Source of the DNA: Marinimicrobium sp. C6131
GTDB taxonomy: Bacteria; Pseudomonadota; Gammaproteobacteria; Pseudomonadales; Cellvibrionaceae
Length of the DNA: 64,000 nucleotides
Direction of reading: 5' to 3'
Assembly: GCF_026153455.1 (NCBI RefSeq)
Contig: NZ_CP110629.1
Span: 1,426,001 to 1,490,000, forward strand
The notes under the pieces were generated by a model that worked only from the letters and a program-made list of their open reading frames with translations, had not been told where the DNA came from and did not search any database. Below are positions 7,538 through 16,439 of the stretch, in pieces. How positions within the stretch are numbered: the first letter of the stretch is position 1; each line of letters begins with the position of its first letter. The position numbers and the translations under genes were made by a program.

Positions 7538-9556
7538 TCAGGCAGGAGGGGTTTCAGGCGTCGTACGCGCGCCTCTGAACGCCGTCACCGCGCGGGCCAG
7601 ATCGGTCAGTGCGGCGCGGTTGTCGCCGTAGCTCACACGCTCGTAAAGATCCGCAATACGGATCAGGGCCGGCTCCAGTTCGGCCTGCTGGCGCCCCAAC
7701 CGGCGAGCCAGCGCGGTCAGGGGTTCTCCCCGTTGGCGCGGACACCCCATGCGGCTCAGTTTGCGCTCCAGGCGCGCCAGTTGGCGATCGGCCGGATAGC
7801 GGTAATGCGGGCGTTGGCGCCAGAACATCCAGAGCAGCAGCACCGACACCAGCGAGGCACCGGCCAGCACCACTGCCAGGGCGATCCGCCACAGATCAGC
7901 GCCGCCGAGCCAATCTTCCAGAAACGCTTCCTGGCGCCCCTGATCGTAACCGAGCACCCAGCGGTGCCATTCATAATTGAGCGCATCCCAGCGCAGTTGC
8001 AGTTGCATCACCAAGGATAAATCGGCACCAAAAGGTCTCTGCAGCATGTCGCCGTCCGTGGCACTCAGCGAGACGTCCAGACCTTGCTCGATTCGCTCCG
8101 GTGCCACAGCCCCGGTCGGGTCAAAGCGCACCCAGCCTTCGCCCTCCAGCCACACTTCCGCCCAGGCGTGCGCATCCCGCTGGCGGACGGTCCAATAATC
8201 CTCCAGTGGATTGTGGGTGGCGCCGAGATACCCCACCACCACCCGGGCGGGAATGCCCGCCGCGCGCAGGAAAAAGACAAAGCTGCTGGCGAAGTGCTCG
8301 CAGAAGCCCTCTTGCGTCTGCCACAGAAATTCATCGACGCTGTGCTGCCCCAGAGTCTGTGGGCGCAGTGTGTAGCGAAACCGCTCCCGGTAAAGCCCCA
8401 TCAGGCGCTCTATCAGTTCGCTGGGCGAGCTGGCTTCCCGCGCCCACTGCCGGGCCGTCGCCCGGGTTTCCGGGTTGGCGTCCCGGGGCAACTGCAACTC
8501 CTGGCGTCGCTCCCACTCGCTCAGCCCGGAGCGCTGGAACCCATAGCGGGTGTGCGACTGAACACGGTAAGCGGTGCGCTGCATGACTGGATCATCCCGT
8601 TGCAGCCGCATCTCCTGCCCCACTCCAATATCATCACTCCAGCGGACCGGTGCCGCCAGGGCATAGAGCCAGGGTTGGCGGGTCGGCTCCAGCATGACCT
8701 CATAGGCCACAGGCTCACCCTGGGGTTCCACCTGTTTTATCCACTGCTGAACATCCTCCTCGCGCCGGCTCAGAAAGTGCGTCGCCTGCTGACGGTCGGT
8801 GGGCTGCCACTGTCGACCATCGAAATGGGAAAACACCAGGCCTCGCCAGTAACGATCTCTGGGCGGTGGCGCCACGCCGTCGAAGGTGACCCGAAAAGCC
8901 AGCGCATTGGATTGCGCCAGCTCACCGATATCCCCCGGTGACATGCTGTCACTGATGCCCGTGGTCGCGGCGCGGCGGTCCTGGGGCACCGACCAGAGCG
9001 CGCCGGTGCGTGGAATGACCAGAAACAGAACCAGCATGAGGGGCGTCGCCTGCAGCACCAACCACCCCGCCTGCCGCATACTGGGCCAAAAGCGGACATC
9101 GCCCAACGACTGATGCGCCGCCAACAGCGTCGCCGTCAATAACAACAAGGACAGGACACCATACACGCCCGCCAGTGGTCCTGAGTGAAACAGAAATTGG
9201 GTCGCCGAAACAAAGTAGCCGAGATAGACAGTGACCAGCAGATCCCGGCGACGACGCAGCTCCAGTAACTTGAGAATGAAGCCGGCCAGCAACAACCCGA
9301 CCATCGCCGTCATATCAAACCGGGCGCCGTAACTCATCACAAGGCCGCCGCCGAAGCCCGCCATCAACCCGAGGCGCACCCACAATGAGGGGAAACTCCA
9401 GGCGCCCCGGAAAATCTGCCAGCGCCAGGCCATCACGCACAGCCAGCCGGCCCACAGCCAGAGCGGCGCATGCACCGAGTGCGGCAGAAGAATAACGGCC
9501 TGGGCCACCAGCAGCCAGGCGAGACTGGTGCGGGTAATCTGTTCCCGTTCAGCCAC
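7538..9556 (-). CDS. tgpA: TgpA-type membrane transglutaminase-like protein (DUF3488/transglutaminase/DUF4129)
   Basis: 672-aa protein from the GTG at 9556, chosen because a GGAGGGG ribosome site precedes it and it overlaps the DUF58 stop by 8 bp; the longer reading from 9673 only covers the upstream gene. Order: six or so N-terminal membrane helices (DUF3488, about 1-200), periplasmic linker, transglutaminase core (about 370-480) with catalytic Cys in EGFCEHFASS, His in DAHAWAEVW and Asp in RFDPTGA, then another membrane helix (about 555-577) and a C-terminal DUF4129 region. P. aeruginosa TgpA is essential with periplasmic transglutaminase activity; the physiological substrate is unknown. 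It normally follows moxR and DUF58 genes. Confidence 0.85.
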   Translation of the reverse strand: MAEREQITRTSLAWLLVAQAVILLPHSVHAPLWLWAGWLCVMAWRWQIFRGAWSFPSLWVRLGLMAGFGGGLVMSYGARFDMTAMVGLLLAGFILKLLELRRRRDLLVTVYLGYFVSATQFLFHSGPLAGVYGVLSLLLLTATLLAAHQSLGDVRFWPSMRQAGWLVLQATPLMLVLFLVIPRTGALWSVPQDRRAATTGISDSMSPGDIGELAQSNALAFRVTFDGVAPPPRDRYWRGLVFSHFDGRQWQPTDRQQATHFLSRREEDVQQWIKQVEPQGEPVAYEVMLEPTRQPWLYALAAPVRWSDDIGVGQEMRLQRDDPVMQRTAYRVQSHTRYGFQRSGLSEWERRQELQLPRDANPETRATARQWAREASSPSELIERLMGLYRERFRYTLRPQTLGQHSVDEFLWQTQEGFCEHFASSFVFFLRAAGIPARVVVGYLGATHNPLEDYWTVRQRDAHAWAEVWLEGEGWVRFDPTGAVAPERIEQGLDVSLSATDGDMLQRPFGADLSLVMQLQLRWDALNYEWHRWVLGYDQGRQEAFLEDWLGGADLWRIALAVVLAGASLVSVLLLWMFWRQRPHYRYPADRQLARLERKLSRMGCPRQRGEPLTALARRLGRQQAELEPALIRIADLYERVSYGDNRAALTDLARAVTAFRGARTTPETPPA

Positions 9557-10532
9557 GAACCCCTCCCTCAGCCAACTCCGGCAAACCGTAAAGCGCCAGG
9601 GCCCGCAGCACCCGCTCCTGATGCGCCTGACCGCGCCCCAGCGGGATGTCCAGCCCCGGCAGGCGCAACCCATAGTCTGCGGAGGTTTTGCCGTACTCCA
9701 CCGCCCAGAAGCACAGCCGACTCAGTCGGCTTTCCTGATCCAGCCCCGGGAGCGCGTCCCAGTCCAGCCAGACCTGTTCACTCTGGTAGCCGGCATAATC
9801 TTTCAGATAGAGTCCCTGCTCCCGGGCGTAGAGTTTCCAGGCCACATGAGCCATCGGGGCGCCGACCTGATAGGAGCGAAATCCCTGAAACTCTTCCTGG
9901 TTTTCCGCCGAGAGTTGCTCACCGACCTCCCCGCTCAAATGCGCTTGTGACGGGTGGTCGCTGGAGCGCGGTGCGGGGTAAACCAGCGCCCGCCCATCCA
10001 GGTGAACCCAGGACCAGACCCGAAACAGCCCCAGAGGGTAATAACTCTGTACCCGGAGGCGCTCCGGAACCAGCCAGCCTCGCCGGCGGGCGCGGTATGC
10101 CAGCGTCACCGTGCGCTCTGCCCGGTCCGGCACATCGGCTTCGACGGTCAGATCCCGATCCCACCCGAGCAACAGGGCCTCGTGGCGCGAGCCCGAGGCA
10201 GGTTGCAGCAGCAGGTCAAACTCAGCCCATTCGCCGGCAAAGGCGGGATGGGCTCGCTGTACCGAGAGGGTCAATCCGGACAGGTTGCGAAACGCATGCA
10301 CTACCGACACCGACATCAGGCTGAGCAACAGAAATGCGGAAGCCAACACCAGATTGTTTTCGTAGTTGGTGCCCAACAGCCACAACAGTGTGATGACCAG
10401 CAGAAAGCCGATCCCCTGCGCCGTGGGCAGGACATAGATGGATTTGTGGCGCAGACGGACCGACTCGGCCCGAGGAGCGCGACGCGCCACCCAGTGCCAG
10501 AACCAGTGTGTCAATGTATCGGGTAAACGCAT
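9549..10532 (-). CDS. DUF58 domain protein of the MoxR module
   Basis: 327-aa protein with two adjacent N-terminal membrane helices (about 36-75, IGFLLVITLLWLLGTNYENNLVLASAFLLLSLMSVSVV in outline), an Ig-like middle region and the DUF58 segment (about 190-240) with EEFQGFRSYQVGAPMAHVAWKLYAR. DUF58 proteins are partners of MoxR AAA+ ATPases, possibly in envelope protein maturation. Here the moxR gene is not adjacent: a GH43 gene lies between. The stop overlaps the tgpA start. Transcription must begin in the 52 bp between its start and the terminator at 10585-10621, or read through. Confidence 0.8.
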   Translation of the reverse strand: MRLPDTLTHWFWHWVARRAPRAESVRLRHKSIYVLPTAQGIGFLLVITLLWLLGTNYENNLVLASAFLLLSLMSVSVVHAFRNLSGLTLSVQRAHPAFAGEWAEFDLLLQPASGSRHEALLLGWDRDLTVEADVPDRAERTVTLAYRARRRGWLVPERLRVQSYYPLGLFRVWSWVHLDGRALVYPAPRSSDHPSQAHLSGEVGEQLSAENQEEFQGFRSYQVGAPMAHVAWKLYAREQGLYLKDYAGYQSEQVWLDWDALPGLDQESRLSRLCFWAVEYGKTSADYGLRLPGLDIPLGRGQAHQERVLRALALYGLPELAEGGVRG

Positions 10533-10584
10533 CAGGGCTCAGTGATTCATCGGACTCGGACCGCTACCTTACCCTGTCCCCCCT

Positions 10585-10621
10585 AAAAAAAGCCACCGGT
10601 CGATCGACCGGTGGCTTTTTT
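10585..10621 (-). terminator. Bidirectional intrinsic terminator after the GH43 gene
   Basis: A perfect 12-bp-arm palindrome (10592-10603 / 10604-10615) is flanked by seven A and six T residues, so it can act in both directions. On the minus strand it lies 18 bp after the GH43 stop and should end that transcript before the DUF58 gene. Confidence 0.85.
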
Positions 10622-10639
10622 GCTGTCGCGAATAACGGA

Positions 10640-13600
10640 CTAGGGTGCGCTGCTGTATATGGCCGCCACATCCTCTGCGCTCAGGGGCACATCATAGATG
10701 CTCAGCTCATCCACCAACCCATCATAGGGGGTATCCCAGTAGTTGACGCCCACCCCGAATACCGTGGTTCCCGCGGGCGTAAACACATCCGGGAAACCCG
10801 CACCGGTGAACACCGCTTCGCCATCAAGATACAGCCTCAGGTTGCCCGCGTTATTGACCGCCACAAAGTGCGTCCAGGTACCCGTGGGAATCTGGGTACC
10901 GGTATCGCCATCAAACCAGTCGGTGCCCGACCAGAGCATGGTGTTGCCGTCACCGGGGCCATTAGGCACCACGCTTATCCAACTGTCCGCAGAGGCCGCG
11001 CCGAAGAAAGCGGTGGTGAACTGGGTCAGTGCGGACGGATTGAGCCACACCGATATCGTGTAGGTTGCATCGGTAATCAGGTTGTCCGGCAGTGCAACCC
11101 CATAGGTACCGTCGAGACTGAGTGCACGACCGACCCGCCCCTCGTCAAAGCTGAGCGAGCCACCGGTGTTGTCCAGCCGGTTACCGGTCACCATGCCGGA
11201 ACCCGTGTTGCCCGTGGCATCGTCGAGATGATCGTCGAAGCTGAAGCGCGCGGCGGGCTCCGGCATACCTTCCGACAGAACGGTGACCGTAATGTCGCGG
11301 GTGACCGATTGCCCCTCCAGACTCAGGGTCGCGGTCAGAGTCACATCGGCATCGCTTGCCGCCGGCCGGGTCACTCGTGCGGTGGCCCCCTCGACCTCAA
11401 CGACGGCGCTGTCTGACGAGGTCCAACTGACTGCGGTCGCAAACGGGCCGCTCACCGGCAGCGAAAAGTCTTCAATCACTGCGCTGGTATCGCCGAGTGT
11501 CAACTGGTCGCGGGCTACGCCGAGCAGCTCCGAGGTGGACAGCCGATCAATATCCAATGCCTGGATTTCGGCGGCGCTGAGCGCGGCGTCGTACACATTG
11601 AACTCGTCCACCAGGCCATTGAAAGGCAGATCCCAGTAATTGACGCCCAGAGCGAAACGCCCGGTATTGTCGGTAAAGAAATCCGCGACCGAACCACCGG
11701 CGTACGCCTGCTGACCGTCGATATAGACCCGCACATAGCCCTGGGAGACCGACACCGCCAGGTGACTCCACTCTCCGGCGGGAATGGTCTCGCCCGTTGC
11801 ACCGTCAAACCACGCATCGTTATTCCGGCTCCAGAACATGACGTTCTCGTCCCAGGAACTGGGCAGGAAGCTGAACCACTGGCTCGGTTCAACGAGCGGG
11901 TCTGAGACGTCTCCCGGCACTTCACCAAACACCAATGTCGAGAACTGGGTGATGACGTTGGGACGCACCCACAGGGACAGGGTGTACTCATAATTGCTGA
12001 TCAAGCCGTCGGGGAAGCGCACACCGCTGCTACCATCCAGCGACACCGCCTGTCCGGCACTGCCAGCGGTGTAACTGAGGTTGCCTTCACCCACTTTATG
12101 AATACGATCACCCGTGCTCACGGCGGCGTCAAACTGACCGGTACTGTCACTCAGGTCATTTTCAAACTCGAATCGGGCCACCCGGTTGAACGGCATACGC
12201 TCGGGCACCCACACCTCGAGCGTGACCGTTTCCTGCTCGCCCTGATACAGAATGGTCGCGGTGAGGTTGACCGACGCATCACCGGATCCCGGCGCGGGAC
12301 GCTCGACCCGGCCATCGGTCGCAATGACGGCTTCATTGCTGCTCTCCCAGAGAATCTGGGCACCGCGAATACCATCGGTGGGCAACGTCAGTACATCGCC
12401 TTTGAAGGTTTCCGGCAGCGTCAGCTCGGCGGCAACCGCCGCCAACACCTCGGCTGTCGACTGTGCGGGCAAACGGGTTCCCCAGACACTTTCACCGCTA
12501 CCGGACACCGCCGAAAATGCTGGCACCAGTGCCGCAATGCGTTCATCCCACTGCCAGCGCAACTGCCCCTCGTAACTGCCAAGGCCGTCCAGTTGTATTG
12601 CGATGCGATTGAGCGCTTCCGGGTCCAACTGATAGGTGCCGGTCACTTCGCCGGTGATGGTGCCGTCGTCGTGCAAAGTCATCGCCTGCGACTGACGCGC
12701 TTCCCGGTTGATGTCCTTGCCATGATTGATGAACTGGTAGTCACCGACCACATCCTCGCTGTCCACCACATTGTCGCCCTCAATGGGCGCGTACCGATGC
12801 GGTGATGCGACCAACCAGCCATCGGCGGTGGCCATCAGCTCATGGACCCGAATGGCATGCTGCTCACCCCGATCGGGGAAACGGGTATGGGTGATCAGAA
12901 AATGCTGCCCGGTGGCTTCGTCGTAGTACGCCGAGTTGTGTCCCGGTGCCAGGTAACCCCGGCTGCCGTGGTCGTCACCGGTGCGGGAACGGAAGTTGAA
13001 GCCCCCCATCAGCTTGACGCCATAGGGCGCAATACCGTCCCAGCCGCCCCGAGCCAGGGCCATGTCATTACCCTCGGCATCCAGATAGGGACCATCGGGC
13101 GTGCGCGAGCGGGCAATGCGTATGTTGTACCCGTCGGTCGAGACAAAACCGCCGAAGGAAGCGAACATGTAGTAGTAGTCGGTCTCGGGACTGTAGAGCA
13201 CAAAGGTGCCTTCAATGGCGCTATGATCCCCCCCGGTCAGATGCTTGCCGTAGCCCTGTCCCGGTTCGGGCAGCCCGGTCGACTCATCCATGGCGAGGAT
13301 GTGAATACCGCCCGCGTAAGAGCCATAGATCATCCAGAGGTTGCCATCCTTGTCATGGAACGTGTGAGGGTCGATGGCATTGGGATGGATGTTGCCGTTG
13401 TAGGACTCAATCTCCCCCACACCGTAGCCCTGATCAATTTCGGCGTCCGTCTGCCCGGACCAGAGGAAGATGCCCTGATTTTCATAGGGACCGAAAATGC
13501 TGTCCTCCGAGGTGGCCAGGCCGAGATAGGAACGCGGCGCATCGCAGACACCGCTGGCCGGGTTGGTGCAGTGATTGAAGTAGAAGTAGTACTTGCCGTC

Positions 13601-14077
13601 GGCCAGCTTGCGGATGTCCGACGCCCAGGAACCCACGTAACCGCCGGTCCACTCGATGCCTTCGGCCACTTCCGTTTCGTAGTTGCCAAACAGCGGGTAA
13701 TCGGTGAGATCGGGATTCTCCAACGCGATACCCGGCGCCTCTGATGTCCATGTGATCAGATCCTGGGAGCTGGCCATCGCCAGGTGGGAACCGACCACAT
13801 AGTAAGTGCCATCGTCGTCCCGGAAGACCGAGGGATCGTGTACCGCCACATCGTTGTACTGAATCAATTCGCTGTTGACGGTGGGATTGGCCCGGGGCTC
13901 CACTCGCGCGGGACTCGACGAGCTGGAAGACTCAGACGAGCTCGATGACACCTGTGACGCGCTTGAACTGGAGCTGGATGCCACGGATGAGCTGGATCCG
14001 CCGTCGTCACTGTCGCCGCCACAGGCCGCCAGGACCAGCGTACTCCCCAGCACCCAGGATAGTCGTTGTATCTTCAT
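10640..14077 (-). CDS. Secreted GH43 lipoprotein with duplicated Ig-like/LamG modules (probable arabinan-degrading enzyme)
   Basis: 1145-aa modular enzyme. Lipoprotein signal with lipobox ending at Cys19 (LVLAAC), Asp/Gly and poly-Ser linker (about 24-56), GH43 five-blade propeller (about 70-440) with catalytic base Asp81 (HDPSVF), Asp236 (AIDPHTF) and acid Glu289 (AIEGTF), then two Ig-like (atrophied Ig type) and two LamG-like domains in alternation (about 545-640, 645-830, 835-920, 925-1145). The GH43 part looks most like endo-arabinanase/arabinosidase subfamilies, but substrate is inferred. It should be anchored to the outer membrane or cell surface. It sits between moxR and its usual partner genes, with its own terminator and a palindrome upstream, which suggests insertion as a unit. 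Confidence 0.85.
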   Translation of the reverse strand: MKIQRLSWVLGSTLVLAACGGDSDDGGSSSSVASSSSSSASQVSSSSSESSSSSSPARVEPRANPTVNSELIQYNDVAVHDPSVFRDDDGTYYVVGSHLAMASSQDLITWTSEAPGIALENPDLTDYPLFGNYETEVAEGIEWTGGYVGSWASDIRKLADGKYYFYFNHCTNPASGVCDAPRSYLGLATSEDSIFGPYENQGIFLWSGQTDAEIDQGYGVGEIESYNGNIHPNAIDPHTFHDKDGNLWMIYGSYAGGIHILAMDESTGLPEPGQGYGKHLTGGDHSAIEGTFVLYSPETDYYYMFASFGGFVSTDGYNIRIARSRTPDGPYLDAEGNDMALARGGWDGIAPYGVKLMGGFNFRSRTGDDHGSRGYLAPGHNSAYYDEATGQHFLITHTRFPDRGEQHAIRVHELMATADGWLVASPHRYAPIEGDNVVDSEDVVGDYQFINHGKDINREARQSQAMTLHDDGTITGEVTGTYQLDPEALNRIAIQLDGLGSYEGQLRWQWDERIAALVPAFSAVSGSGESVWGTRLPAQSTAEVLAAVAAELTLPETFKGDVLTLPTDGIRGAQILWESSNEAVIATDGRVERPAPGSGDASVNLTATILYQGEQETVTLEVWVPERMPFNRVARFEFENDLSDSTGQFDAAVSTGDRIHKVGEGNLSYTAGSAGQAVSLDGSSGVRFPDGLISNYEYTLSLWVRPNVITQFSTLVFGEVPGDVSDPLVEPSQWFSFLPSSWDENVMFWSRNNDAWFDGATGETIPAGEWSHLAVSVSQGYVRVYIDGQQAYAGGSVADFFTDNTGRFALGVNYWDLPFNGLVDEFNVYDAALSAAEIQALDIDRLSTSELLGVARDQLTLGDTSAVIEDFSLPVSGPFATAVSWTSSDSAVVEVEGATARVTRPAASDADVTLTATLSLEGQSVTRDITVTVLSEGMPEPAARFSFDDHLDDATGNTGSGMVTGNRLDNTGGSLSFDEGRVGRALSLDGTYGVALPDNLITDATYTISVWLNPSALTQFTTAFFGAASADSWISVVPNGPGDGNTMLWSGTDWFDGDTGTQIPTGTWTHFVAVNNAGNLRLYLDGEAVFTGAGFPDVFTPAGTTVFGVGVNYWDTPYDGLVDELSIYDVPLSAEDVAAIYSSAP

Positions 14078-14127
14078 GATCTAATGCCTCTGCTTGCGTT
14101 TATTGTTAGACAGAACTGCATCGGAAA

Positions 14128-14143
14128 TAGTATTACAATACTA
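14128..14143. promoter_or_regulatory. Palindromic operator candidate upstream of the GH43 gene
   Basis: TAGTATTACAATACTA has perfect 7-bp arms around 2 nt and lies 51 bp before the GH43 start inside a 204-bp AT-rich gap, which contrasts with the GC-rich surroundings. It is a plausible repressor or activator site for the carbohydrate gene; no regulator gene is adjacent. Confidence 0.4.
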
Positions 14144-14281
14144 CGTTAATTGGTAGACATATAATCACACAATTAAACGATAATCAGAAAGAATTTGGAC
14201 TAAAAAAGAGGGATTTTTAGATCAGAAAGATGTTTTTTCCGCCAAACAGTGGAAAAACCACTTTAATTTGTATTATTTATA

Positions 14282-15205
14282 TTAGACGGAAACTATGTCA
14301 ACGGCGTTTAACAGCTCCGTGATCAGCGCCTGCTCATGCCCCTCGGTGCCGCTGGCGGCGGGGGCAATCCGGTGCGCCACCACAGGAGGAAGCAGCGTCT
14401 GAAGGTCTTCAGGAATGACGTAGTTGCGCCCGTGCATGAACGCCCAGGTCTTGGAGGCACGAAGTAGGGCCAGGGCCCCTCGTGGGGAGAGTCCGCAGGC
14501 AAACTCCGGTGAGTGCCGGGTGTGGTGAACCAGTCGCTGCAGGTAATCCAGCAGGCTGTCTGAGGTTTTGACCTGTTCGGCGGCGTGCCGGATCTTGGGC
14601 AGTTGCTCGGGGTTAAGACGGGTTTTGACTCCGGCCAGTTGCTGACGGGGGTCGCCGCCGAGAAACATCTGGCGCTCGGCATCCGCACTGGGGTAACCGA
14701 GGCTGATGCGCATCAGAAAGCGATCCTGTTGCGATTCCGGCAGCGGGAAGGTACCCATCTGGGACAAGGGGTTCTGGGTGGCAATGACGAAAAAGGGATC
14801 CTCGAGCTTACGGGTCTCCCCTTCCACCGTGACCTGACGCTCCTCCATGGCCTCCAGCAATGCGCTCTGGGTTTTCGGCGTGGTCCGGTTGATCTCGTCG
14901 GCCAACAGCAACTGGGTGAATACCGGGCCGGGATGGAAGCTGAAGCGCGACTGCTCCCGCTCGAACACCGACACACCGATAATATCGGCGGGCAGCATAT
15001 CGCTGGTAAACTGGATTCGCTGGTAGGACAAGCCCAGCACCTTGGCGAGCGCATGAGCCAGGGTGGTTTTCCCCATACCGGGCAGGTCTTCAATCAACAG
15101 ATGCCCGTCTGACAGCAAACACGCCAGGGCGAGTTTTATTTTGTCTTCCTTGCCCAGCAATACCTGGCCGATTTCATCGACGACTATCTGGATAAAATCC
15201 CGCAT
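14282..15205 (-). CDS. MoxR-family AAA+ ATPase
   Basis: 307-aa MoxR ATPase: Walker A GMGKTTLAHA (residues 45-54), Walker B LLLADEINR (about 103-111), sensor 1 FFVIATQNP, Arg-finger region and a C-terminal lid domain (SPRGALALLRASKTWAFM). MoxR proteins act as chaperone-like partners of DUF58/VWA proteins. The usual downstream neighbours DUF58 and tgpA are present, but 3.7 kb further on beyond the GH43 gene. A weak hairpin (AGTGG/CCACT) follows the stop. The gene starts 35 bp after the metZ stop and may be read from that upstream block. Confidence 0.9.
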   Translation of the reverse strand: MRDFIQIVVDEIGQVLLGKEDKIKLALACLLSDGHLLIEDLPGMGKTTLAHALAKVLGLSYQRIQFTSDMLPADIIGVSVFEREQSRFSFHPGPVFTQLLLADEINRTTPKTQSALLEAMEERQVTVEGETRKLEDPFFVIATQNPLSQMGTFPLPESQQDRFLMRISLGYPSADAERQMFLGGDPRQQLAGVKTRLNPEQLPKIRHAAEQVKTSDSLLDYLQRLVHHTRHSPEFACGLSPRGALALLRASKTWAFMHGRNYVIPEDLQTLLPPVVAHRIAPAASGTEGHEQALITELLNAVDIVSV

Positions 15206-15240
15206 TGACCCTCTGCCCTGTTCTGGTGGGTTCAGCGGGC

Positions 15241-16428
15241 TCAGGACAGCCCGCGCAACAAATCGTTTTTGAGATCCTCGACATCCTCAAGGCCCACCGC
15301 TAACCGGATCAGATTATCGGCAATGCCGGACTCGGCTCGCTGCTCGGGGGTCAGGCGTCCATGGGTGGTCGTCGCCGGGTGCACGATGGTCGTTTTGGCA
15401 TCGCCCAGATTGGCGGTGAGTGAGCAGATCCGGGTGCTGTCAATGACCCGCCATGCGGCGGCCTGGTCACCTTTCACCTGAAAGGAGAGGACACCACCGA
15501 AGGCCGACTGTTGTCTGCGCGCCAATTCGTGTCCGGGGTGGTCAGGCAAGCCGGCGTAATAGACACGCTCCACCTGGGGCTGACGCTGAAGCCACTCCGC
15601 CAACGACTGTGCATTGCGTGAGTGGGCCTCCATCCGCAGACGCAGGGTTTCCAGCCCCTTCAGGAAAACCCAGGCATTGAAGGCGCTCAACGTCGGGCCG
15701 GCGCTACGGACAAACGCCAACACTTCACTGACGGTGTCCTGATCCCCGGCAACCACTCCCCCCAGGCATCGTCCCTGGCCATCAATGTACTTGGTCGCCG
15801 AATGAATGATCAGGTCGGCGCCGAACTCGATCGGTCGTTGCAGGGCCGGCGTACAGAAGCAGTTGTCCACCACCAGCTTCGCGCCCCGGATATGGGTCAG
15901 GTCGGCCAGAGCCTGAAGGTCAACCACATCGCATAAGGGGTTGGAGGGCGTCTCCACAAACACCAGCCGGGTGTTGGCCTGAAAACCGCGCTCCCACGCC
16001 GACGGATCAGTGGGGTCCACAAAGGTCACCGCCACCCCGAAGCGCTGCAGGTACTTGGTGAACAGTACGGTGGTGGTGCCGAATACACTCCGGGAGCACA
16101 GGGTATGATCCCCTACCTGCAGCAGTGCCATACAGGTGCTGAGAATGGCCGACATGCCAGAGGCGGTCGCGACCGCACTCTCGGCCTTTTCCAGAGCGGC
16201 AATACGCTCCTCGAAGGCCCGCACCGTCGGATTCGTGTAGCGGGAGTAGACGTTGCCCGGTGCGTCCCCGGAGAAACGGTCGGCCGCTTCCTGGGCACTG
16301 CCGAATACATAGCTGGAGGTCAGGAACAATGCTTCGCTGTGCTCGCCCTCCGCCGTGCGGTGGCAACCCGCACGGACGGCCAGCGTGTCCAGGCCGGCAC
16401 CGTCCAAGCTGTCGTCGAAATCGGTCAT
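15241..16428 (-). CDS. metZ: O-succinylhomoserine sulfhydrylase
   Basis: 395-aa PLP-dependent Cys/Met-metabolism enzyme. It makes homocysteine directly from O-succinylhomoserine and sulfide, the route used in pseudomonads. Signatures: SYVFGSAQEAADRFSG, YSRYTNPTVRAFEERIA, the region FVETPSNPL, and SATKYIDGQGR containing the PLP lysine (about residue 205). It is distinguished from MetB by its purF-metZ context, which is the Pseudomonas arrangement. It starts 11 bp after purF and is almost certainly co-transcribed. Confidence 0.9.
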   Translation of the reverse strand: MTDFDDSLDGAGLDTLAVRAGCHRTAEGEHSEALFLTSSYVFGSAQEAADRFSGDAPGNVYSRYTNPTVRAFEERIAALEKAESAVATASGMSAILSTCMALLQVGDHTLCSRSVFGTTTVLFTKYLQRFGVAVTFVDPTDPSAWERGFQANTRLVFVETPSNPLCDVVDLQALADLTHIRGAKLVVDNCFCTPALQRPIEFGADLIIHSATKYIDGQGRCLGGVVAGDQDTVSEVLAFVRSAGPTLSAFNAWVFLKGLETLRLRMEAHSRNAQSLAEWLQRQPQVERVYYAGLPDHPGHELARRQQSAFGGVLSFQVKGDQAAAWRVIDSTRICSLTANLGDAKTTIVHPATTTHGRLTPEQRAESGIADNLIRLAVGLEDVEDLKNDLLRGLS

Positions 16429-16439
16429 GATCGCTCTCT

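Noticed and set aside
9557..9673. Longer start for the transglutaminase gene
   Set aside because: The added residues lie within the DUF58 gene and are Arg/Trp/Cys-rich with no homology; GTG 9556 has a strong ribosome site.
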